A DNA stretch of 5,673 bases. Source: Candidatus Geothermarchaeota archaeon (GTDB lineage: Archaea; Thermoproteota; Nitrososphaeria; Geothermarchaeales; JDFR-13). The notes below the pieces were generated by a model. That model searched no databases. It worked only from the letters and a program-made list of their open reading frames with translations, and was not told the DNA's origin. The number at the start of each line of letters is the position of its first letter. Within the stretch, counting starts at the first letter, position 1. The position numbers were made by a program, and so were the translations under genes. Positions 1 through 4,500 of the stretch are shown here, one piece after another. The stretch covers positions 1-5,673 of the forward strand of contig WAMZ01000018.1 in NCBI GenBank assembly GCA_015522055.1. The letters run 5' to 3'.

Positions 1-37
1 ACATAGTTATGTTATTTCTTTTTAAATATCTTGCTTA
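1..37. repeat. Upstream block shared with the region before the ATPase operon
   Basis: ACATAGTT at 1-8 recurs at 1932-1939. The 20 bases at 18-37 (ending TTGCTTA) match 1948-1967 at 16 of 20 positions. The distance between the two words is 17 bases here and 16 there. Both pairs lie far upstream of a gene start, and both are followed about 73 bases later by a third shared word (see 91-105). They could be remnants of a duplicated promoter region or binding sites for a common regulator. The DNA is very AT-rich, so chance similarity is possible. Confidence 0.4.
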
Positions 38-61
38 ACAAAATTAAATGATTTAATATAG

Positions 62-75
62 AAATGTAAACATTT
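62..75. repeat. Perfect inverted repeat upstream of cstA
   Basis: AAATGT-AA-ACATTT is a perfect 6-base inverted repeat with a 2-base spacer. It ends just before the TATA-like stretch at 78-86 and about 20 bases before the one at 95-103. A regulator bound here could affect recruitment of TBP/TFB. It is a candidate operator by position and symmetry only; the bases are simple and AT-rich. Confidence 0.35.
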
Positions 76-77
76 TC

Positions 78-103
78 TTTATAATATTAAATACTTATAT
101 TTA
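78..103 (+). promoter_or_regulatory. Predicted archaeal promoter of cstA
   Basis: Two TATA-like boxes are visible, TTTATAATA at 78-86 and TTATATTTA at 95-103. The second is centred about 42 bases before the ATG at 141. That would place the transcript start near 125, with a leader of about 16 bases just long enough to include the GGTGA ribosome binding site at 128-132. The same box-to-ATG spacing is seen before the genes at 2061 and 4501, which favours the 95-103 box. There is no transcript evidence. Confidence 0.5.
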
Positions 104-105
104 GG
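91..105 (+). repeat. Promoter word shared with the ATPase operon promoter
   Basis: ATACTTATATTTAGG here matches ATACTTATTTAGG at 2020-2032, differing only by a 2-base insertion. It overlaps the predicted TATA box. The following bases TTAGGATTTTT (101-111) recur exactly at 4443-4453, upstream of the gene at 4501. TTAGG is therefore found in front of all three transcription units in the window. It may be a shared core promoter or regulatory element. Confidence 0.4.
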
Positions 106-140
106 ATTTTTAGATTATAATATAATTGGTGAATTCTTCT

Positions 141-1877
141 ATGGCGGATATACTAGCGACTCCGTTTCTATGGGTACTCATAGCTCTGATTGCCTACCTA
201 TTCACATATTACGTATACAGTAAGTGGGTCGACAGGAAGGTATGGGAGGTTAGCGCCGACAGGACTACGCCAGCACACATGTACATGGATGGAGTCGAGT
301 TCTTCCCTGTATCCAGGAATGTGCTTTGGGGCTTCCAGTTCAAGTCAATAGCCGCCTTAGGCCCCATTTTAGGTCCATTCATAGCGATAACCTATGGATG
401 GCTCCCAGCGCTCCTATGGATTATAATCGGTAATATGTTTATAGGGTGGGCTCATGACTACAGCAGTATTATGATCTCGGTTAGGAATGAAGGTAAGTCT
501 ATGGGGCCATTGGTATATGAGTATGTAGGTGGGGAGAGGCCGAGGAGTATTCTGCTTGGCTATCTATTATTCTACCTACTGATTATATCAGCGGTATTCA
601 TATACTTGATATCGCTATTCTGGACGGTCTTCCCAGGTACCTTCCTAGCTACTGTTATAGTATTGATCACAGCAATCTTGATAGGACAGATGCTATACAA
701 GTATGAGATGAATATAATAGCAGTTACCATCTTCGGCATAGTACTGATAATAATATCCATATATGCTGGAACGGTGATTGGCTGGCCACCCAAGAACTAC
801 TTTGGCGAATATAGCCTACTTATATGGTCAATAATCCTGGCAATATTCTTATTCATCGCCGCAGTTGCACCCATGCCTCACTTCATCACCCCAATGAACT
901 TCATAAGCGCGTTCCCAGCTGTGGGAGGCGTCATAATACTAATATTGGGTGCATTATTAACCCCTGCTACGGGCATAACCTTAGCTCAGCCAGCTGTAGC
1001 TGATATGGATACATTGCTGGGTGTTGTTGGTGTTGGGCCTATCTTCCCGATAATGTTTATATCGATTGCTTGTGGCGCCATATCGGGATGGCATTCACTT
1101 GTCGGTTCATCAACTACGGCTAAGCAGCTTGACGTTGAGCTGGACGCCAGGCCAGTTGGCGCTGGAGCGATGTTAACCGAGGGTCTACTAGCCCTATCGG
1201 CTTTGGCGGCATACATGGTTCTACCACCGACGACTGAGGCTATCCAGAAGGGTGCGAAGCCATCCGCGTTTGTCTTGGGCGCCACCAAATTAACAGCCGC
1301 ATATCTAGGAGGGGAGGCGTTGGCACCCTTCTGGGCATCATTCTTCGCATTGTTCCTAGTTATATATGCATTTACGGTCCAGACATTGGTCACGAGATAC
1401 TGGAGGCTGGTGTCTGGCGAACTATTCACTGGTGCGCTAAGTATACTTGGGAATAAATACGTTGCTACGATTATAGGCCTGATTATACCGATAGTATTCG
1501 CATTGTCGGGTAGCTGGGTCAACCTATGGATATACTTCGGTGGTTCTAACCAGTTACTGGCTGGTCTAGCCCTATTCCTGGCCGCGATAATAGTCAGTCG
1601 GATGAAGAAACCCTCGTTCTATGTCCTAGGCCCCGCTATATTCATGGTGATAGTAACTTTATCTGGCCTCGCCTGGGAGGTATACATGTATGTCAGGGCC
1701 GTAAATAAATACTTAGCTACACAGGATGTAAAGGTCCTGTTTGCTAAGCCGCCTCTGAACCAGTATCCAGCCGCTGCACTGGCGATGAACGTTGTGTTCA
1801 TTATTGTAGGTGTTATTCTATTCATATTGGGTATAGTTATGACATACTATCTTGTGAGGAGCTATACATCTAAGTAA
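141..1877 (+). CDS. cstA: CstA-family membrane transporter (carbon starvation protein type, short form)
   Basis: This 578-residue, very hydrophobic protein has roughly 15 predicted membrane segments from about residue 8 to the C-terminus. Family motifs are clear: TTPA followed by DGVEFFP (about 42-56), GFQFKSIAALGPILGP (64-79), a block around GWHSLVGSSTTAKQL (316-330) and FGGSNQLLAG (466-474), in the order seen in E. coli CstA and BtsT (YjiY). Bacterial members take up pyruvate or peptides. For this archaeal protein the substrate is unknown, though uptake of a small organic acid or peptide is plausible. E. coli CstA is about 700 residues, so this is one of the shorter forms; both ends look intact. 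I chose ATG 141 because GGTGA at 128-132 sits 8 bases upstream as a ribosome binding site. Earlier in-frame TTG 126 and GTG 129 would lie in or before that site. The gene is transcribed alone, with 183 non-coding bases following. Phe codons are mostly TTC, unlike the T-ending style of the downstream genes. Confidence 0.94.
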   Translation: MADILATPFLWVLIALIAYLFTYYVYSKWVDRKVWEVSADRTTPAHMYMDGVEFFPVSRNVLWGFQFKSIAALGPILGPFIAITYGWLPALLWIIIGNMFIGWAHDYSSIMISVRNEGKSMGPLVYEYVGGERPRSILLGYLLFYLLIISAVFIYLISLFWTVFPGTFLATVIVLITAILIGQMLYKYEMNIIAVTIFGIVLIIISIYAGTVIGWPPKNYFGEYSLLIWSIILAIFLFIAAVAPMPHFITPMNFISAFPAVGGVIILILGALLTPATGITLAQPAVADMDTLLGVVGVGPIFPIMFISIACGAISGWHSLVGSSTTAKQLDVELDARPVGAGAMLTEGLLALSALAAYMVLPPTTEAIQKGAKPSAFVLGATKLTAAYLGGEALAPFWASFFALFLVIYAFTVQTLVTRYWRLVSGELFTGALSILGNKYVATIIGLIIPIVFALSGSWVNLWIYFGGSNQLLAGLALFLAAIIVSRMKKPSFYVLGPAIFMVIVTLSGLAWEVYMYVRAVNKYLATQDVKVLFAKPPLNQYPAAALAMNVVFIIVGVILFILGIVMTYYLVRSYTSK

Positions 1878-1900
1878 TCCCCCTTTCAATATACTTTTTA
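1878..1900 (+). terminator. Possible oligo-T terminator after cstA
   Basis: Directly after the TAA stop, a C/T-rich stretch leads to TTTTT at 1895-1899. Archaeal termination often uses such T-runs without a hairpin, and no convincing stem is seen here. Support is positional only. Confidence 0.35.
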
Positions 1901-1931
1901 TATAATTATTATGTATGAAACCAATTTATTT

Positions 1932-1967
1932 ACATAGTTTTAACATGTTTTTTAAGTATAATGCTTA
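1932..1967. repeat. Second copy of the upstream block seen at 1-37
   Basis: ACATAGTT (1932-1939) and the 20 bases at 1948-1967 match 1-8 and 18-37 (8 of 8 and 16 of 20 identical). Spacing to the third shared word at 2020 is 72 bases from 1948, against 73 bases from 18 to 91 in the first copy. The rest of the intervals do not align obviously. Confidence 0.4.
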
Positions 1968-1973
1968 TTTCTT

Positions 1974-1983
1974 TACATATGTA
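1974..1983. promoter_or_regulatory. 10-base palindrome TACATATGTA
   Basis: TACATATGTA is a perfect palindrome about 30-40 bases upstream of the candidate TATA box of the ATPase operon. It resembles the ACAT/ATGT half-sites of the inverted repeat at 62-75 in front of cstA, but with opposite half-site order and no spacer. It is a candidate operator by symmetry and position only. Confidence 0.3.
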
Positions 1984-2013
1984 TCCATCCAATTTATTTT
2001 TATGGATTGCATT

Positions 2014-2032
2014 AATATAATACTTATTTAGG
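2014..2032 (+). promoter_or_regulatory. Predicted promoter of the small-protein/ATPase operon
   Basis: AATATAATA (2014-2022) is centred about 43 bases before ATG 2061, the same distance as the favoured boxes before cstA and the gene at 4501. It would give a leader of about 17 bases that includes GGTG at 2050-2053. An alternative box, TTATTTA (2024-2030), lies in the word shared with the cstA promoter but would give a leader of under 10 bases. The surrounding interval 1878-2060 contains no gene that I can see on either strand. Confidence 0.5.
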
Positions 2033-2060
2033 TTGGTATCGTGTGAGTCGGTGTTGAGAT

Positions 2061-2348
2061 ATGTTTGGTCGGAAGAAGGGTAAGGAGGAGAAGGATAAGA
2101 AGAGGGGTGGAGGTATCAAGGGTATTCTGTATGGTATGGCTGTTCATGGTAGTGTGACGGCTTTCCTGAGGACGAGGATGTATATGGAGCATCTGTTTAT
2201 GCTCATGACCCTGGGTGATATGCTGGGATTCCCAATAATTCCTCCATACTATAGCCTTAGGCTCCTACCATATGCGGTGCCTAACATCAAGTCTTGGAAG
2301 ACTAGGCTCTTTAGAGAACGTGATTTCACGGATATGCTTACTGGCTAG
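2061..2348 (+). CDS. Small basic methionine-rich protein of unknown function, first gene of the ATPase operon
   Basis: I do not recognise this 95-residue protein. Residues 1-20 are a highly charged, lysine/arginine-rich tail. Residues 21-36 are mildly hydrophobic. Residues 40-54 are amphipathic and dense in methionine (M40, M42, M47, M49, M54) with His44. Residues 57-76 are rich in Pro, Tyr and Leu (P58, P61, P62, Y63, Y64, P70, P74). The C-terminus is charged, with RERD at 85-88. There is no clear full-length membrane helix, no signal peptide and no cysteine. ATG 2061 is the first possible start, since an in-frame TGA lies just upstream; GGTG at 2050-2053 is the ribosome binding site. The stop is 24 bases before the first ATPase, so co-transcription is very likely. 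It could be a membrane-peripheral adaptor or regulator of the two ATPases. That role comes from context and composition, not homology. Confidence 0.82.
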   Translation: MFGRKKGKEEKDKKRGGGIKGILYGMAVHGSVTAFLRTRMYMEHLFMLMTLGDMLGFPIIPPYYSLRLLPYAVPNIKSWKTRLFRERDFTDMLTG

Positions 2349-2372
2349 CCGGCTGCCTATATATGGGGGTGG

Positions 2373-3374
2373 GTGGTTGCGCTGACTGGGTTGAAGGAGT
2401 TCTTTGAGAGGAATTCATCTGTGGAGGTTGTTATATTCGCTGGTAAGGGTGGCTTGGGTAAGACTACGTGTAGTGCCGCCTTGGCTTACCATATGGCTGT
2501 TAATGAGGGGAAGAAGGTTCTATGCTTCAGTACCGATCCACAAGCATCGCTCAGTGATATATTTGAGAGGGACTTGTTTGGTAAGGGTGTGATCGAGATA
2601 GTTCCTAATCTATATGTTGTGGAGATAGATGCGGATAAGAGGATTGCGGAGTATCAGGAGGAGATTAGGAATAAGATTAAGAATATGTATGGATTGGATA
2701 AGATTCCTGAGGAGATAGATGAATATATTAGCTCTACGTCGGCGGAGCCGGCGATGTATGAATCGGCAACCTATGATGCTATGGCCGAGTTGGTGGCGGC
2801 GGGTGAATATGATATCTATATATTTGATATGCCTCCATTCGGCCACGGCGTCAGGATGGTGGCGATGGCTGAGATTCTGACCGCCTGGGTGGATAAGCTT
2901 ACGGAGGCTAGGAAGGAGGCTCAGAAATATGAGTCTGTTGCAGCTACGCTCCGTGGCACGAAGATAAGTGAGGATGAGGTTCTTAAGGAGCTTGAGTTGA
3001 TCAGGAATAAGATGAAGGCGTTTACAGACCTACTTGTAGATAGTAGGAAGACTGCTTTCTTCATGGTCCTGGTGCCTGAATCTATGGCGATACTGGATAC
3101 TGAGAGGGCTTTAGCTATGTTCAACGACCTAGGCATAACATTATCGGGTGTGGTCGTCAATAGGGTTTATCCCACCGACCTGCTTAACCATCCAGATGTA
3201 CCTGAATTCCTTAAGAATAAGATTATTGATCAGAGTAAGTATCTCGAGGAGATTAAGCAGAAGTTTGGTGATTATATCGCCGCTATTATACCTGCTTATG
3301 AGAGGGAGCCTAAGGGGCTTGAGATGCTTCCTAGGGTGGCTGAGGACCTTATGTATTCGAAGTTTAGTATATAG
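2373..3374 (+). CDS. ArsA/Get3-family ATPase, subunit with conserved catalytic switch residues
   Basis: This 333-residue protein belongs to the ArsA/Get3 branch of the MinD/ParA-like (SIMIBI) P-loop ATPases. The deviant Walker A is GKGGLGKTT at 24-32 with signature lysine K25. Switch I is STDPQASLSDIF (53-64), keeping the aspartate equivalent to yeast Get3 D57. Switch II is DMPPFGH (152-158), keeping Gly-His where the family has DTAPTGH. A helical, partly coiled-coil-like region spans about 163-230. VVVNR (260-264) fits the base-binding loop, and P307 with G315 fits the adenine loop. The only cysteines are C33 and C51: the Get3 zinc CxxC and the ArsA metalloid cysteines are absent, which argues against arsenite export. 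GTG 2373 is the first usable start after an in-frame TAG, but the G-rich site at 2365-2371 is unusually close. TTG 2391 (327 residues) is the alternative. It probably forms a heterodimer with the next gene's product. The client is unknown. Confidence 0.92.
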   Translation: MVALTGLKEFFERNSSVEVVIFAGKGGLGKTTCSAALAYHMAVNEGKKVLCFSTDPQASLSDIFERDLFGKGVIEIVPNLYVVEIDADKRIAEYQEEIRNKIKNMYGLDKIPEEIDEYISSTSAEPAMYESATYDAMAELVAAGEYDIYIFDMPPFGHGVRMVAMAEILTAWVDKLTEARKEAQKYESVAATLRGTKISEDEVLKELELIRNKMKAFTDLLVDSRKTAFFMVLVPESMAILDTERALAMFNDLGITLSGVVVNRVYPTDLLNHPDVPEFLKNKIIDQSKYLEEIKQKFGDYIAAIIPAYEREPKGLEMLPRVAEDLMYSKFSI

Positions 3375-3385
3375 GGGTGGTGTTT

Positions 3386-4408
3386 ATGAGGCTTGGTGAA
3401 TTGTTTGATGTTAAGCCGAGGCTCAAGTATGTATTTACTGGTGGGAAGGGTGGTGTTGGTAAGACTATTTCTGCGGCTGGAATAGCATATTACTATGCAT
3501 CAAATGGATATAAGACTTTATTGGCGTCGCTTAACCCAGTCCATTCACTGACAAGTCTCTTCAAACAGGATTTGACTGGGGGTGTTATTAAGAAGGTTGA
3601 GGGTGTCGATAATCTATATGCTGTTGAGGTCGAGATAGATGACGTTGTGGCTAGGTATAAGGAGAATATTTCTAGGAGGATAAAGGAGTTTATGAAGTGG
3701 GCCGATATACCGATCGATCCTAAGCCATTTATCGAGATAGCTACTACTAACCCGGCGTTCCAGGAATCGGCTATGTTCGATAAGATGATGGATATAGTTA
3801 TTGAGGAGGGGCAGAACTTCGATAAAATAGTCTTTGATACAGCCGCGGTAGCCAATGCGGTTAGGTTGATTGGTTTGAGTAAGATATATGGGCTATGGCT
3901 CCAGAGGATGATTAAGAGTAGGGAGGAGGCTCTATCTCTGAGGGTCAAGCTCTCATTCAGGAAGGAGAAGGTTATGGAGGAGATTAAGAAGGATCCACTT
4001 ATGGCTGACCTGCTTAGTCTAAATGAGAAGTTCACTAAGGTTAGGAAGATACTGTTAAATAGTGATGAGACAGCATTTTTCTTTGTTACATTACCCCTAT
4101 CGCTACCGATTGCGGTTGTGAAGCGTTTTATTAAGATGGTTTCTGCTTATGATATCCCGGTTGGTGGTGTGATTGTTAATATGGTTCTCAAGAAATCTGT
4201 AGCAGCGGCCACTACAAATGAGTATATTAGGAATCAGTATCAGCAGCAGCTTCACTATATGGAGATTATCCAGAGGGATTTGGGTGACCAAGTGGTTAGT
4301 TATATACCATTGTATGACCGTGAGGTCGTCGGAGTGGATATGGTTGGTAGAGTCGCTAGTGACATGCTTGAATATATACCGGAGTTTCTACATGAACTAC
4401 CTGCATAA
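3386..4408 (+). CDS. ArsA/Get3-family paralogue with degenerate switch motifs, probable pseudo-ATPase partner
   Basis: This 340-residue protein is a paralogue of the preceding gene product with the same architecture. Walker A is intact, GGKGGVGKT at 19-27 with K21. Switch I reads SLNPVHSLTSLF (48-59), so Asn50 replaces the catalytic aspartate (Get3 D57) and Ser57 replaces the second aspartate. Switch II reads DTAAVANAVR (151-160), losing the Pro, Gly and His of DTAPTGH. It probably binds nucleotide but hydrolyses it poorly or not at all. The block NPAFQESAMFDKM (122-134) closely parallels EPAMYESATYDAM in the partner. A charged helical region spans about 170-230, and IPLYDREVVG near the C-terminus fits the adenine loop. 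There are no cysteines, hence no Get3-type zinc site. ATG 3386 is preferred because GGTG at 3376-3379 lies 6 bases upstream; in-frame GTG 3377 and 3380 fall inside that site. It starts 11 bases after the upstream stop, so the two genes are tightly coupled. A regulatory or structural subunit of an asymmetric dimer is the best reading. Confidence 0.92.
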   Translation: MRLGELFDVKPRLKYVFTGGKGGVGKTISAAGIAYYYASNGYKTLLASLNPVHSLTSLFKQDLTGGVIKKVEGVDNLYAVEVEIDDVVARYKENISRRIKEFMKWADIPIDPKPFIEIATTNPAFQESAMFDKMMDIVIEEGQNFDKIVFDTAAVANAVRLIGLSKIYGLWLQRMIKSREEALSLRVKLSFRKEKVMEEIKKDPLMADLLSLNEKFTKVRKILLNSDETAFFFVTLPLSLPIAVVKRFIKMVSAYDIPVGGVIVNMVLKKSVAAATTNEYIRNQYQQQLHYMEIIQRDLGDQVVSYIPLYDREVVGVDMVGRVASDMLEYIPEFLHELPA

Positions 4409-4413
4409 AACAC

Positions 4414-4462
4414 TATTTATAAAAATTCTTTATTACAAGTAGTTAGGATTTTTCTATAATAT
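4414..4462 (+). promoter_or_regulatory. Predicted promoter(s) of the dehydrogenase gene, with possible terminator signals
   Basis: Two TATA-like boxes lie in the 92-base gap: TTTATAAAAA at 4416-4425 and TATAATAT at 4455-4462. The second is about 42 bases before ATG 4501, matching the spacing seen at the other two promoters, and would give a leader of about 16 bases carrying AGGTGG. The first is a stronger-looking box but implies a leader of over 50 bases. TTTTT at 4449-4453 and the pyrimidine-rich tract at 4477-4490 could also help end transcription of the ATPase operon. TTAGGATTTTT (4443-4453) is identical to 101-111 before cstA. Confidence 0.45.
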
Positions 4463-4500
4463 CTATCCAATCAATATTCTTTTGTTTCTTAGGTGGTTCT

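Larger units (their letters stand above)
1921..1999. repeat. 11-base direct repeat CCAATTTATTT in the intergenic region
   Basis: CCAATTTATTT occurs at 1921-1931 and again at 1989-1999, 68 bases apart, both upstream of the ATPase operon promoter. The second copy sits within a short inverted repeat, ATCCAT (1983-1988) and ATGGAT (2002-2007). The low complexity of the DNA limits the weight of this, but an exact 11-mer containing CC is less trivial than a run of A/T. Confidence 0.35.

Noticed and set aside
126..140. TTG 126 or GTG 129 as the start of the CstA gene
   Set aside because: These codons overlap or precede GGTGA at 128-132, which is well placed as the ribosome binding site for ATG 141. 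The extra five residues have no family support.
986..1522. 178-codon open frame on the - strand inside cstA
   Set aside because: It is antisense to conserved CstA motifs, with no recognisable protein features. It is a by-product of codon bias in the real gene.
2373..3374. NifH/BchL-type or ParA/MinD-type ATPase
   Set aside because: The iron-sulphur ligand cysteines of NifH/BchL are absent. The STDPxxSLSD switch I and the GH in switch II point to the ArsA/Get3 branch rather than ParA/MinD.
3377..3385. GTG 3377 or GTG 3380 as the start of the second ATPase
   Set aside because: They lie inside the GGGGTGGTG ribosome binding sequence that serves ATG 3386, and starting at ATG aligns better with the partner's N-terminus.
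3493..4035. 180-codon open frame on the - strand inside the second ATPase
   Set aside because: It lies wholly antisense to a gene with clear P-loop motifs, its translation is low-complexity Ser/Leu/Ile-rich, and no ribosome binding site or promoter is evident.
2373..4408. Arsenite-export ATPase (arsA) operon
   Set aside because: The family match is real, but the metalloid-binding cysteines are missing, no arsenite permease or ArsR regulator is in view, and the second protein has no cysteine and degenerate switches.
4418..4458. Hairpin between TATAAAAATTCT and AGGATTTTTCTATA as an intrinsic terminator
   Set aside because: The pairing is imperfect and almost all A-T, so it would be unstable at high temperature. 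Archaeal termination here is better explained by T-runs.
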